From Bradyrhizobium icense (GTDB lineage: Bacteria; Pseudomonadota; Alphaproteobacteria; Rhizobiales; Xanthobacteraceae), in NCBI RefSeq assembly GCF_001693385.1, contig NZ_CP016428.1, positions 7,864,001 to 7,928,000 of the forward strand: a stretch of DNA of 64,000 bases. Reading direction: 5' to 3'. The translations under genes and the position numbers were made by a program. Below the pieces are notes generated by a model. That model was given only the letters and a program-made list of their open reading frames with translations, searched no databases and was not told the DNA's origin. Shown here piece by piece: positions 1 through 8,190 of this stretch (position 1 is the stretch's first letter; each line of letters begins with the position of its first letter).

Positions 1-145
1 CCTGGTACGTCGAAAACACGCCCGATTGGTCGTTGAGCACGCCGATCCGGACGCGGTCGTGGGCTTGGGCTTGGCCGTGGGCAGCGCCGGCAAACATGCC
101 GCCGAGCGCGGCAACGAGCATTCCTGTGCGAAAAAACGGTCGCAT
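1..145 (-). CDS. Periplasmic substrate-binding protein, N-terminus only
   Basis: Only the first 48 codons lie in the window; the gene continues past the left edge. The start at 145 is preceded by an AGGAGG box. Residues 1 to about 26 form a Sec signal peptide (MRPFFRTG, then an alanine/glycine-rich stretch ending near AHGQAQA). The mature start reads DRVRIGVLNDQSGVFS, the typical opening of branched-chain-amino-acid-type (Peripla_BP_6) binding proteins, where a first beta strand is followed by a ligand-contacting Gly-Ser turn. The protein should act in the periplasm as the receptor of an ABC importer whose other genes are outside the window. It is divergent from the MarR gene at 258 with a perfect palindrome between them, so MarR control is inferred. 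The substrate cannot be told from this fragment. Confidence 0.75.
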   Translation of the reverse strand, partial: MRPFFRTGMLVAALGGMFAGAAHGQAQAHDRVRIGVLNDQSGVFSTYQ

Positions 146-193
146 GCATTCCCTCCTGTATGGAAAAGGCGGTCTTCGCGACCACTTCGAAAT

Positions 194-212
194 TACTTAT
201 AACTTATAAGTA
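194..212. promoter_or_regulatory. Perfect 19-bp palindrome, candidate MarR operator
   Basis: TACTTATAACTTATAAGTA has 9-bp arms around a single C. It lies in the AT-rich gap between the divergent binding-protein gene (start 145) and the MarR gene (start 258). MarR dimers classically bind 16-20 bp palindromes in such intergenic gaps and repress both directions. The assignment to the adjacent MarR protein is inference. Confidence 0.6.
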
Positions 213-257
213 TTTTGAGGATTGTCAATTCACGTGGTGCCGTGCGAGCTATTGCCC

Positions 258-785
258 ATGGGAAGAATCGCCAAAGTTTCGACGCGCAAGGGCAACGGGT
301 CGGCCAGACCGGCCGAGCCGGACTCGGCGCGAAAGCTCGATCTCACCGCGCTGCAGCAGACGCCGGGATTCATGATCCGGATCCTGCAGTTGGAGAACTT
401 CGAGGCGTTTTATCCCTATTTCGAGTCCTTGAAACTTTCGCCGCTTGAATATGCCATCCTGGTTACGGTGCGGGACAACAAGACGGTGACGCAGAGCGAA
501 CTAGCCGCCGTGTTGAAAATGCAGCTCCCAAACCTCGTGAAAATCCTGTCACAGATGGAGGAGACCGGCATCTTGAAGCGGAAGCGATCCGTGCGGGACA
601 AGCGCGCGGTCGAGCTCAGCCTCAGCACTGCGGGCGAGAGGCGCGCTGACGAGGCCAGCCGGCTTGGCGAGAGCTTTAATGCGCAGACGCTTTCCGCGCT
701 CAGCAAGAGCGAGCAGACCGCATTTCTCCAGATGCTGGTGCGGCTGGTCGAGGCGCACAAGCACGCGGCGTCCCGAGGCGCCTAG
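258..785 (+). CDS. MarR-family transcriptional regulator
   Basis: A 175-residue winged-helix protein of usual MarR size. The basic N-terminal tail (MGRIAKVSTRKGNG) is followed by a helical dimerisation region and the wHTH: LSPLEYAILVTV, TQSELAAVLKMQLPNLVKIL as recognition helix, then the wing with KRKRSVRDKRAVELSLS, which matches the family's DxR...L wing signature. I prefer the ATG at 258; a TTG at 222 would add 12 residues but would begin only ten bases past the palindrome. It ends four bases before the convergent feruloyl-CoA synthase gene. It probably represses the divergent ABC binding protein and itself through the 194-212 palindrome. The ligand is unknown; an aromatic acid is plausible given the neighbour. 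Confidence 0.85.
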   Translation: MGRIAKVSTRKGNGSARPAEPDSARKLDLTALQQTPGFMIRILQLENFEAFYPYFESLKLSPLEYAILVTVRDNKTVTQSELAAVLKMQLPNLVKILSQMEETGILKRKRSVRDKRAVELSLSTAGERRADEASRLGESFNAQTLSALSKSEQTAFLQMLVRLVEAHKHAASRGA

Positions 786-789
786 CGTT

Positions 790-2652
790 TCAGCCGGCGC
801 AGGCGATCCATTCGGCCGAGGCGTCGTCGTCCAGTGTTGCCACTGCGCTCGCGCGCCGCGTCAACACGGCGCGCTGATTGATATAGCCCTTGTCGGTGAT
901 CTCGCCGCCGTCAACCGAGGCTGGCTCCGCCAATAGTAGCGCCCGCGTCGCGTGGCCGGACGAGTGGCCGCTCTGCGCCTTCAGTTTCGCAAGGCCCTGC
1001 GCGATTGCGCTACGAACCTTCTCGTGACCGATCACGTCCTTCGCGTCGGTAGTGTCGGGCAAGCCGGCATGTGCACGGCAGGCCGCGATGTTCGGAAACA
1101 CCAGGAAGCGAACCTCGTCGCCGCCATGGCCGGTCACGACAATGTCCTGCGCCAGCGGCGCCAGCGCGGCGATGCCGGCGACGCGCAAGGTGCCGACGCT
1201 GACCCAGGTGCCGGAATTGAGCTTGAAGTCCTCCGCGACGCGGCCGTCGAAGAACAGCCCGAGTTCGGGACGCGCCGGATCGGCAAAGGTCACGGCATCG
1301 CCGATCAGGTAATAGCCTTCGGCATCGAACGCCTGCGCGGTCAATTCCGGCGCCTTCCAGTAACCGGGCGTGACATTCGGGCCGCGCACGCGCACCTCCA
1401 GCTTGTCGCCCGAGGGTACCAGCTTCAACTCGGTGCCCGGGATCGGCACGCCGATATTGCCGGAGCGTTTGGCCTGGAAATGGCAATCGGTGGCGAGCGG
1501 CGAGGTTTCGGTCGAGCCCCAGGCCGACACCATCGGCAACGCACGGTCGACGGTCTGGATTGAGAGTTCTTCCAACGCGTCCCAGAGATTCTGCGGCAAC
1601 GCAGCGCCGGCGTAGAAAGCGAACTTCACCTCGCTGAAGAACTTTCTCCGCAACTCGTCGTCGCCGCGCAGCGCCGCGATCAACATGTCAAAACCGCGCG
1701 GCACATTGAAATAAACGGTCGGCATCACGCTGCGCAGGTTGGCGAGCGAGGTCGCGAACAATCCGGGCGCCGGCTTGCCGCCGTCGACATAGAGCGTGCC
1801 GCCGTTGCGCAGCACCAGATTGAAATTGTGGTTGGCACCGAAGGTGTGGCTCCACGGTAGCCAGTCGAGGATCACGAGATCCTCGCGGCCATCTTCGAGG
1901 AATGTCCAGGTCTGCGCCTTGGCCTGCTGGCTCGATGTCAGCATGCGCTGGGTGTTGATCACGGCCTTCGGCGTTCCGGTCGAACCTGACGTAAACAGGA
2001 ATTTTGCGATCGTATCCGGCGTGATCGCCGCAAAGGCCTTTTCGACGTCAGGCGTTTCCGGTGTCGTCGCGATGGCGCGGAAGCAGATCGCGCTGTCGTC
2101 ACCCGCACCGCCGCTGACGATGATGGCCGAATGTAGGGGCGCGATCGCGGCCAGCGCCGCGGCAAACGGTTTTGTGCCGGAAACATAGATCGCGCCGGGC
2201 TCGAGCAGCTTGATCATGCTCTTGAGCTTGTCGAAATCCTTGGACATCAGCGAATAGGCCGGCGAGATCGCGGCCGAGGGCACGCCGACATGCTGAGCGG
2301 CGAGCGCGAACAGCGCGTGCTCGACGCTGTTGTCGGACAGGATCACGAGGGGACGCTCGGCGCTTAGCCCTTGCGCCAGGATCCAGGCGGCGGCCGAGCG
2401 CACCTGCTTCAACGCATCCTTGTAGGTGACGGTGGTCCACGGCGTATCAACGCTGGCGCGATCGGCGAGAAAGATCCGGTCCGGCGCCTGCCGCGCCCAA
2501 TGCTCCAGCCAATCGCCGATGCAGCGCGCACTCGGCCGCAGCGGCGTGGTCGACCTCACCAAGATGCTGCCATCGGTCCGGCGATCAGCAACGATCGCGG
2601 GCGTCGCGAAAAGACGTTGGGAATCGACACCGCTGATGGCGGCGATGGTCAT
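790..2652 (-). CDS. fcs: Feruloyl-CoA synthase-like acyl-CoA ligase
   Basis: A 620-residue member of the ANL adenylating superfamily, closest in character to the long feruloyl-CoA synthases that activate hydroxycinnamates (ferulate, p-coumarate) with ATP and CoA. Visible motifs in order: P-loop FTSGSTGTPKAV, the WLPWSHTFG segment, GSTETSP (A5), YLIGDAV (A7), FDGRVAEDFKLNSG (A8 hinge), and EITDKGYINQR carrying the A10 catalytic lysine. The start at 2652 has an AGGAGG box six bases upstream; the longer reading would begin inside the operator palindrome. It is divergent from a MarR gene at 2766, an arrangement typical of ferulate/coumarate pathways. No enoyl-CoA hydratase/aldolase (ech) or vanillin dehydrogenase gene is next to it, so the exact substrate is uncertain. 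Confidence 0.8.
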   Translation of the reverse strand: MTIAAISGVDSQRLFATPAIVADRRTDGSILVRSTTPLRPSARCIGDWLEHWARQAPDRIFLADRASVDTPWTTVTYKDALKQVRSAAAWILAQGLSAERPLVILSDNSVEHALFALAAQHVGVPSAAISPAYSLMSKDFDKLKSMIKLLEPGAIYVSGTKPFAAALAAIAPLHSAIIVSGGAGDDSAICFRAIATTPETPDVEKAFAAITPDTIAKFLFTSGSTGTPKAVINTQRMLTSSQQAKAQTWTFLEDGREDLVILDWLPWSHTFGANHNFNLVLRNGGTLYVDGGKPAPGLFATSLANLRSVMPTVYFNVPRGFDMLIAALRGDDELRRKFFSEVKFAFYAGAALPQNLWDALEELSIQTVDRALPMVSAWGSTETSPLATDCHFQAKRSGNIGVPIPGTELKLVPSGDKLEVRVRGPNVTPGYWKAPELTAQAFDAEGYYLIGDAVTFADPARPELGLFFDGRVAEDFKLNSGTWVSVGTLRVAGIAALAPLAQDIVVTGHGGDEVRFLVFPNIAACRAHAGLPDTTDAKDVIGHEKVRSAIAQGLAKLKAQSGHSSGHATRALLLAEPASVDGGEITDKGYINQRAVLTRRASAVATLDDDASAEWIACAG

Positions 2653-2702
2653 GGGCTTCCTCCTGCCACCTCGAAAGGGCTGGCTTGACGCCAATGTTGA
2701 GC

Positions 2703-2729
2703 ACAACAATTGTTGTCGTCAACAACAAT
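2703..2729. promoter_or_regulatory. Overlapping ACAAC/GTTGT palindromes, candidate MarR operator
   Basis: ACAACAATTGTTGT (2703-2716) is a perfect 14-bp palindrome. A further CAACAACAAT half follows at 2720-2729 and can pair with the ATTGTTG part of the first. The site lies between the divergent fcs-like gene and the MarR gene at 2766, close to both starts. Control by that MarR protein, released by a hydroxycinnamoyl-CoA as in CouR/FerR-type regulators, is inferred from family behaviour. Confidence 0.55.
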
Positions 2730-2765
2730 CTTCCCCTTGACCGCGCGAGGCGCTAGAAGGGAACG

Positions 2766-3314
2766 ATGGCGAGGAACAGTCAGGCACCCAGAATTGCCAA
2801 GTCACGAATTGCCAAGTCACGCGCTGGTATCCGGCCGCGGCTGGGCCGCACGCGAAGTGAAAATGGCAACGCACACGGCGATCTAATGAACGGCGAAATC
2901 GGCCTCGACGCGCTAGCCGGCCACGCCGGCTATGCGGTGCGGCGCTTCCAGATCTGGATTTTTCAGGATTTCATCCGCACGCTCGGCGCCGTCGATATCC
3001 GGCCGACACAGTATTCCGTGATGACGGTGATCGGCGCCAACCCTGGCCTGAGCCAGATGGCAGTTGCAAAACGGCTCGGCATCGAGCGCGCCCGGCTGGT
3101 GCACCTGCTGGACAGTCTCGAACGACGCGATCTCGTCAGCCGCGTCAAGTCCGCCACCGACCGGCGTTCCCACGCGCTGCACCTGACCGCGCGCGGCCGG
3201 ACGGCGCTGGCGCAGTTCAAGCGGCTTGCCGCCGAACATGAGCGCCATGTGGCCGAGAAGATCGGCAAGGAGAACCGGGAGCGGCTGCTGCAGATTCTTG
3301 CCGCCTTCACCTGA
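2766..3314 (+). CDS. MarR-family regulator next to feruloyl-CoA synthase
   Basis: 182 residues with a MarR fold: LGAVDIRPTQYSVMTVIG, the helix-turn-helix LSQMAVAKRLGIERARLVHLLDSLERR, and the wing SRVKSATDRRSHALHLTARGR with the DRR motif. The start at 2766 has GAAGGGA upstream. An internal ATG at 2886 (MNGEIGLDALAG) would remove a basic tail of 40 residues. That tail contains a perfect tandem 15-bp repeat (2792-2821) encoding RIAKS twice, so the true start is uncertain. Position and orientation suggest it represses the divergent acyl-CoA ligase and senses its CoA thioester product, as CouR and FerR do; that role is inferred. Confidence 0.82.
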   Translation: MARNSQAPRIAKSRIAKSRAGIRPRLGRTRSENGNAHGDLMNGEIGLDALAGHAGYAVRRFQIWIFQDFIRTLGAVDIRPTQYSVMTVIGANPGLSQMAVAKRLGIERARLVHLLDSLERRDLVSRVKSATDRRSHALHLTARGRTALAQFKRLAAEHERHVAEKIGKENRERLLQILAAFT

Positions 3315-3452
3315 TCGCGGCATCGCCCTGCCTTGGGCTAGACCGACTAAATTTTAGGCAGTCACGCGTTGGTAGCGGGAATGCAGCGCATGCTCGGTCG
3401 CATCATAAATATATGAAATTACATTATTATCGATGAATACCGACCGGACCGA

Positions 3453-3470
3453 GCCATTGTACACAATGGC
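3453..3470. promoter_or_regulatory. Inverted repeat GCCATTGT-AC-ACAATGGC, candidate GntR operator
   Basis: Two perfect 8-bp arms are separated by AC, about 50 bases upstream of atzF in an AT-rich promoter region (3400-3445). The core TTGTACACAA resembles GntR/FadR-type operators. A related sequence, ATTGCATACAAA, lies upstream of the opposing operon at 13920-13931 and matches the core at 9 of 12 positions. The GntR gene at 5396-6100 is the natural candidate regulator. Confidence 0.5.
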
Positions 3471-3521
3471 ACATCGCTTGCTTCACTCCCACCAACCTTT
3501 GCTCGCTGGAGTTTTGCTGCC

Positions 3522-5330
3522 ATGGGGTCCGACACGCCTGAAACCGTTGCCGACATTGTTGCCGCGCACCGCGCCGGCACCATGACCCCGGCGCAGACCG
3601 TCGCCCGCAGCTATCAGCGCATCCGCGACCATAACGATCCCGCCGTGTTCATCAGCCTGCGCGATGAGAATGATGCGCTGGCGGAGGCCGAAGCTCTGAC
3701 TTCGAAAGATGCGGCAGCGGTTCCGCTTTTCGGCGTTCCGGTCGCGGTGAAGGACAATATCGACGCGCTGGGCTTAGCGACCACGGCGGCCTGTCCGGCT
3801 TTCGCCTATTCGCCCGCGCAGGATTCCACGGCGGTGGCAAAACTGCGCGCGGCCGGCGCCATCATCATCGGCAAGACCAATCTCGACCAGTTCGCGACCG
3901 GCCTGGTCGGCGCCCGCTCGCCCTACGGCATTCCCGTCAATCCGATCCGCGCCGATCTCGTGCCGGGCGGATCGAGTTCGGGATCGGCGGTCGCGGTTTC
4001 CGCCGGTTTGGTGCCGCTGGCGCTCGGCACCGACACTGCGGGTTCGGGCCGCGTGCCGGCGATGCTCAACAACATCGTCGGGCTGAAGCCGAGCCTCGGG
4101 CTGATCTCCAATGCCGGGCTTGTCCCGGCCTGCCGCACGCTGGACTGCATTTCGGTGTTCTCGCTCACCGTCGACGACGCAATGACCGCGCTGGCTGCGA
4201 TGGCAGGACCCGACAGCGCCGATCCGTATTCGCGCGACCGGCCGCTCGGACCGATGTCGGCATTTCCCGAAACACTCCGGCTTGGCGTGCCGCGTAATGA
4301 CCAATTGATCTTCTTCGGCGATCACGCCTCCGAGAGAGCCTATGGCGAAGCTATCGAGCGCTGGGCGCAGCTTGGCGCCACGCTGGTCGAATTCGACCTC
4401 GAACCTTTTTATGAAACCGCGCGGCTGCTCTATGAGGGCCCGTGGGTCGCCGAGCGATACCTTGTCATCCGCGATCTCCTCGCGTCATCGCCGGATTCGA
4501 TCCATCCGGTGACGCGCGAGATCACCGCAGCCGGCGCGCGGCTGACCGCTGCCGATACCTTCGCCTCGCTCTATCGGCTGCAGGCGCTGCGGCGCACGGC
4601 CGAGCGGACTTTCGCCAATTTCGATGCGATGGCGCTGCCGACGGCGCCGACCGCCTATTCGACCGCGCAGGTACTGGCCGATCCGATCAAGCTCAACAGC
4701 CGGCTCGGCACCTACACCAATTTTGTGAATTTGCTCGATCTCTGCGGGCTGGCGCTGCCGGCATCCATGCGTCCCGACGGCATCCCGTTCGGCATCACGC
4801 TATTGGCGCCTGCGGGACGCGACGCGCAGCTCGCCAGCATCGGGCGGGTGTTTCATGCAGATACCAAACTGAAATTGGGAGCCAAGGGCCTGACGCAGCC
4901 CCCGCTCGCTACATTGCCGGCAGCCGTTAGCGGAGATGAAATCACCATCGCCGTCGTCGGCGCACATCTCTCCGGCATGGCGCTCAATGGCGAATTGCAG
5001 GCGCTCGGCGGACGCCTGCTCGAGGCAACCGCGACCGCATCGGACTACAAACTCTACGCGCTCGACACGGTGCCGCCGAAGCCCGGCATGCTGCGCGTCG
5101 ACGCGGGCACCGGGAGTTCGATCAAGCTCGAGCTTTGGGCATTGTCGGCGACAGCGTTCGGCAAATTCGTCGCCGCCATCCCGCCGCCGCTCGGCATCGG
5201 CACCATACGGCTGATCGACGGTCGCGGCGTGAAGGGATTTCTGGTCGAGCCCATTGCCGTCAACGGCGCGCGCGATATTTCCACATTCGGCGGCTGGCGC
5301 GCATTCATGGCGGAGAAGGCGGCGGTGTAA
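3522..5330 (+). CDS. atzF: Allophanate hydrolase
   Basis: 602 residues, the full length of AtzF-type allophanate hydrolases, which convert allophanate to ammonia and carbon dioxide in the cytoplasm. The N-terminal amidase-signature domain (about 1-440) shows the Ser-cisSer-Lys triad: K77 in VAVKDNID, S151 in GGSSSGSAV and S175 in GTDTAGSGR. Spacing between these matches the family. The C-terminal domain (about 460-600; VVGAHLSGMALNGEL, GFLVEP) is the extra AtzF domain that decarboxylates or completes the reaction. There is no biotin-dependent urea carboxylase next to it, so allophanate probably comes from the AtzE/AtzG pathway encoded on the opposite strand. It is monocistronic, preceded by the 3453-3470 inverted repeat, and convergent with the GntR gene. 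Confidence 0.92.
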   Translation: MGSDTPETVADIVAAHRAGTMTPAQTVARSYQRIRDHNDPAVFISLRDENDALAEAEALTSKDAAAVPLFGVPVAVKDNIDALGLATTAACPAFAYSPAQDSTAVAKLRAAGAIIIGKTNLDQFATGLVGARSPYGIPVNPIRADLVPGGSSSGSAVAVSAGLVPLALGTDTAGSGRVPAMLNNIVGLKPSLGLISNAGLVPACRTLDCISVFSLTVDDAMTALAAMAGPDSADPYSRDRPLGPMSAFPETLRLGVPRNDQLIFFGDHASERAYGEAIERWAQLGATLVEFDLEPFYETARLLYEGPWVAERYLVIRDLLASSPDSIHPVTREITAAGARLTAADTFASLYRLQALRRTAERTFANFDAMALPTAPTAYSTAQVLADPIKLNSRLGTYTNFVNLLDLCGLALPASMRPDGIPFGITLLAPAGRDAQLASIGRVFHADTKLKLGAKGLTQPPLATLPAAVSGDEITIAVVGAHLSGMALNGELQALGGRLLEATATASDYKLYALDTVPPKPGMLRVDAGTGSSIKLELWALSATAFGKFVAAIPPPLGIGTIRLIDGRGVKGFLVEPIAVNGARDISTFGGWRAFMAEKAAV

Positions 5331-5340
5331 CCCCTCGTGT

Positions 5341-5376
5341 CCCGGACGCGGCGCGGCGTGCAACGCTGCGTCCGGG
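5341..5376. terminator. Hairpin between convergent atzF and GntR genes
   Basis: CCCGGACGC (5341-5349) pairs with GCGTCCGGG (5368-5376), with an inner GC extension. No T-tract follows on either strand. It lies ten bases after the atzF stop and twenty before the convergent GntR gene, so it may serve as a shared terminator. The sequence is also typical of dispersed rhizobial repeats; a fragment with the same tgtcc-ggacgcgg core occurs near 31919. Confidence 0.4.
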
Positions 5377-5395
5377 GAACGCATGCTGAGAGAAT

Positions 5396-6100
5396 CTATA
5401 CCGACACCGCGTAAATCTCATATTCCCCGCGCACCAGTTCGATATGCGCGCGCATCGCCGCCGCCGCACCGCTCTTGTCGCCGCGCATGATCGCGACCAC
5501 GACGCGGTCGTGTTCGGCATGAGATTTCGCCAGCCGCCCGAGATTGCGAAACTGGGCGCGGCGGAACGGCTGGACGCGCACCCTTGTGGCCAGCGTCATC
5601 TCGGCGATGTAGCTGTTCTGTGAGCCGGCATAGATCGCGTTGTGAAAGCGCTCGTTGACGGCGTGAAAGCGTTCGGGATTGCCGGCATGGCTCAGCACCC
5701 GCAACTCCTCGTGGATCGCCTCCAGTTTCTGGCGGTCCCCAGGCGGCATCCGTTCGGCGGCGAGCCCCGCGCACAGCGCTTCCAGCTCCGCCATCGCTTC
5801 GAACATTTCGGTCAGGCGGTCCAGCGAGGGCTGCGCCACCACCGCGCCGCGATGGGCGCGGGCTTCCACAAGGCCGCTTGCCACGAGCTGCCGCAGCGCC
5901 TCGCGCACCGGCGTGCGCGACACGGCAAAGCGCCGGGCGATATCGGTCTCATCGAGCGCCGATCCCGGCGGCAACACGCCGCGCACGATCTCGTCGGCCA
6001 ATTGCAGCCGCAATTCCTCGGCGCGCGTGACCTTGTCCCGCTGCGACGAAGGGCGATCGACGCGGCGAACCGTGGCTTCCGGCAGATCTTCCAGACTCAT
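5396..6100 (-). CDS. GntR-family regulator, FCD type
   Basis: 234 residues. The N-terminal wHTH ([43 protein letters not shown], read in parts: [10 protein letters not shown] and [12 protein letters not shown]) is the classic GntR signature. It is followed by an FCD all-helical ligand domain with metal-binding-type residues in [13 protein letters not shown] and [10 protein letters not shown]. The ATG at 6100 overlaps the stop of the AtzH gene as ATGA, so it is the last gene of the atz operon and translationally coupled. FCD regulators bind carboxylic acids; it probably senses a pathway intermediate and controls both this operon and the convergent atzF. Two similar operator-like motifs (3453 and 13920) support that inference. 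Confidence 0.88.
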   Translation of the reverse strand: MSLEDLPEATVRRVDRPSSQRDKVTRAEELRLQLADEIVRGVLPPGSALDETDIARRFAVSRTPVREALRQLVASGLVEARAHRGAVVAQPSLDRLTEMFEAMAELEALCAGLAAERMPPGDRQKLEAIHEELRVLSHAGNPERFHAVNERFHNAIYAGSQNSYIAEMTLATRVRVQPFRRAQFRNLGRLAKSHAEHDRVVVAIMRGDKSGAAAAMRAHIELVRGEYEIYAVSV

Positions 6101-6501
6101 GTCTTTTGATCCGTTTGCTTGGGCTCGTCGATGATGCTGACATGGGCCGCGACGATCTTCCAACCTTCGGGAAACCGCACCCAGGTTTGCATCTGCCGTC
6201 CCACCCTGCCCGGCGCGCCGTCGCGATAGAACAGCGTGGAGGCGACGGCGGTATCGCGACCGTAGGTCGTGATCACGGTCTTGTCGGTGCGCCGCATCAG
6301 CCCGACCGGCGAGCGCGCGGCGCGGAATGCCATGATGGCCTCATAGCCGTAGAGATTTTCGCCGATGCCATAGCGCAGCGTGCGGGGATCGTTGCGGAAC
6401 AGCTCGTCCAGTACCGCGACGTCGTTCGACACCAGTGCCTTTTCGTAGCGCGCAAATTGCGCGGTGACTTCGGCGAGCACGTCGGGAAGATCGATCTCCA
6501 T
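6097..6501 (-). CDS. atzH: AtzH/HpxZ-like protein (DUF3225, NTF2 fold)
   Basis: 134 residues with a cone-shaped NTF2/SnoaL-type fold: [50 protein letters not shown], and [16 protein letters not shown]. The segments around [11 protein letters not shown] and the DGAPGR...Q strand are typical of DUF3225. These proteins are encoded with AtzE/AtzG in cyanuric-acid pathways and with HpxX/HpxY in oxalurate pathways; in the former AtzH is reported as an amidase-associated accessory protein. The start at 6501 overlaps the atzE stop as TGATG (a GTG at 6504 would also work), and its own stop overlaps the GntR start. Sure of family, less sure of exact reaction. Confidence 0.82.
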   Translation of the reverse strand: MEIDLPDVLAEVTAQFARYEKALVSNDVAVLDELFRNDPRTLRYGIGENLYGYEAIMAFRAARSPVGLMRRTDKTVITTYGRDTAVASTLFYRDGAPGRVGRQMQTWVRFPEGWKIVAAHVSIIDEPKQTDQKT

Positions 6502-7901
6502 CACGATAATCCTCTCGGCGCAGGTGCTGCGGCGGCGCCCATCCGCTCCAGCGCGTGCGCGACACGCAGGGCGATATCCTCCCGCCAGGGTGCCGCGATG
6601 ATCTGCACGCCGATCGGCATCGGCTCCAGCGGAACGGGAACGGCAACAACCGGCAGGCCGATGAACGAGATCGGCTGGGTGTGGATGCCGATATTGGCGC
6701 GCACCGGCAGTTCGACGCCGTCGAGCGTGAAGGTCACCTGCCCGAGTTTCGGCGCGATGCAGGGGGTAGCGGGCGCGATGATCACGTCGACCGATTTGAA
6801 CAGCTCCAGCACCCTTGCACGATACCAGCGGCGGAATTTCTGTGCGCGATCTACCAGCGGTGCCGGAACCATGGCGCCGGCGATCAGGCGGTCGCGCACG
6901 GCGGGGTCGAAATCGTTCGGACGCTTGCGCAGGCGATCGAGATGCAGCGACGCGCCCTCGGTCGTGGTGATTACATAAGCCGCGGCGCGGGCGCGCGCGG
7001 CCTCGGGAATTTCGACCGTCTTGGTCGCGTTCAGCGCCTTGGCGATGCGCGCCACCGCCTCGACCGCTTCCGGAAAGACGTTTTTCTGAAAATATCCGCC
7101 GGCCACCGCGATCCGCAGGCCATCGATACCCTGGGCCAACTGCGGCGTAACCGGTTCGACCGGCTGCGTCTTGCAGGCTGCGTCATCGGCATCCGGCCCC
7201 TGCATGGCATCATAGGCCAGCGCGAGGTCGCCGACATTGCGCGCCAAAGGACCCAGATGATCGAGGCTTGCGACAAAGGGAAACGAGCGGGCGCGTGACA
7301 GGCGGCCATAGGTCGGCTTGAGGCCGAAGATGCCGCAGAACGACGAGGGCACGCGGATCGATCCGTTGGTGTCCGATCCCAACGCGATCGGAACGAGCGC
7401 ACCGCCGACCGCACTGCCCGAGCCGCCCGACGAGCCGCCGGTCATCCGCGTCGGATCGTGCGGATTGCGCGACGGGCCGTCGTGCACGTTCTCGCCGGTA
7501 AAGTCATAGGCGTATTCGCCCATGTTGAGCGCGCCGACCAGCACGGCGCCGGCCGCTTCCATGCGTTCGATCAGCGTGGCGTCGCGCGGCGCGGCTGCAA
7601 GATCGCGGTTGATCTTCGATCCGGCGCGGGTGGGAAGGCCTTTCACGTCGAACAGGTTCTTCACCGCGAACGGCACGCCGGCGAGCGGTCCCACGTTCTG
7701 GCCGGCGGCGATGGCGGCATCGACCGCGCGGGCTTTCGCGCGCGCGCGATCCGCGGTGATGTCGGTGAACGAGTTCAGCACGGAATCGTGTTTGGCGATC
7801 CGCGCCAGTGCGGCTTCGGTCGCGTCGATTGCGGATAGCTTGCCGCCTGCGACAGCCTGCGCGATTTGTTGGGCCGAAAGCCCGTCAGTGTTTGCGGTCA
7901 T
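6501..7901 (-). CDS. atzE: Amidase of the AtzE/HpxY group (1-carboxybiuret hydrolase-like)
   Basis: 466 residues, a complete amidase-signature enzyme. The triad is K81 in [12 protein letters not shown]157 in GGSSGGSGS and S181 in GSDTNGSIR. AtzE works as a complex with the small AtzG protein and deaminates 1-carboxybiuret, the product of cyanuric acid ring opening, to feed AtzF. The start at 7901 lies seven bases after the AtzG stop. With AtzG upstream, AtzH downstream and AtzF convergent, the carboxybiuret route is the best reading. The alternative is an HpxXYZ-type oxalurate route, since those proteins are homologous. No cyanuric acid hydrolase (AtzD) or biuret hydrolase lies in the window, so the upstream step must be encoded elsewhere or the true substrate is different. 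Confidence 0.85.
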   Translation of the reverse strand: MTANTDGLSAQQIAQAVAGGKLSAIDATEAALARIAKHDSVLNSFTDITADRARAKARAVDAAIAAGQNVGPLAGVPFAVKNLFDVKGLPTRAGSKINRDLAAAPRDATLIERMEAAGAVLVGALNMGEYAYDFTGENVHDGPSRNPHDPTRMTGGSSGGSGSAVGGALVPIALGSDTNGSIRVPSSFCGIFGLKPTYGRLSRARSFPFVASLDHLGPLARNVGDLALAYDAMQGPDADDAACKTQPVEPVTPQLAQGIDGLRIAVAGGYFQKNVFPEAVEAVARIAKALNATKTVEIPEAARARAAAYVITTTEGASLHLDRLRKRPNDFDPAVRDRLIAGAMVPAPLVDRAQKFRRWYRARVLELFKSVDVIIAPATPCIAPKLGQVTFTLDGVELPVRANIGIHTQPISFIGLPVVAVPVPLEPMPIGVQIIAAPWREDIALRVAHALERMGAAAAPAPRGLS

Positions 7902-7908
7902 GGCCTTG

Positions 7909-8094
7909 TCACGCTGTGTAGACGCTGGCCGGCTCGGTCTCGTCCGGCAGCGGAAATTCATCGACCAGCCCCGCCAGCCTCAGCGACACTTCGAGGTTGG
8001 CCCGCACGGCGGGACGCCAGGCTTCCTCGACCGGCAGCGCCAGCGCCTTGGCGACGGCGTCGATGTAATCGTCCAGGGGATTTTCAGTCGTCAC
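7909..8094 (-). CDS. atzG: AtzG/HpxX-like small subunit (DUF4089)
   Basis: A 61-residue protein starting with GTG at 8094, chosen because AGGGAGAG lies just upstream; a longer frame would read through a dispersed repeat. The sequence (NPLDDYIDAVAKALALPV, RPAVRANLEVSLRLAGLVDEF) has the short helical DUF4089 pattern, including the NLEVSLRLAGLV segment seen in AtzG and HpxX. AtzG is a non-catalytic partner related to GatC that is needed for AtzE folding and activity. It immediately precedes atzE in the operon, as expected. Confidence 0.85.
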   Translation of the reverse strand: MTTENPLDDYIDAVAKALALPVEEAWRPAVRANLEVSLRLAGLVDEFPLPDETEPASVYTA

Positions 8095-8110
8095 GGCTCT
8101 CTCCCTCTTG

Positions 8111-8188
8111 GTCATCGCCCGGCTTGACCGGGCGATCCAGTAACCACCGGCGGTGATTACTGGATGCCCCGCCTTCGCGGGGCATGAC
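8111..8188. repeat. Dispersed palindromic repeat, three-hairpin type
   Basis: Outer GTCAT/ATGAC ends enclose three nested stems: TCGCCCGG/CCGGGCGA, CCAGTAA/TTACTGG in the middle, and TGCCCCGC/GCGGGGCA. It fills the gap between the ABC ATPase stop and atzG, inside a probable operon, so it would be transcribed and could act as an RNA stability or attenuation element. The same architecture recurs at 28561-28672. Confidence 0.8.
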
Positions 8189-8190
8189 AA

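Noticed and set aside
3522..5330. Glutamyl-tRNA amidotransferase subunit A (GatA) for the amidase-signature gene
   Set aside because: The 602-residue length with the C-terminal extra domain and the atzGEH neighbourhood fit allophanate hydrolase, and no gatB or gatC is near.
7909..8190. A longer AtzG start at 8190
   Set aside because: The added residues (MSCPAKAGHPVI...) are encoded by a dispersed repeat; a GTG at 8094 has a proper ribosome site and gives the family length.
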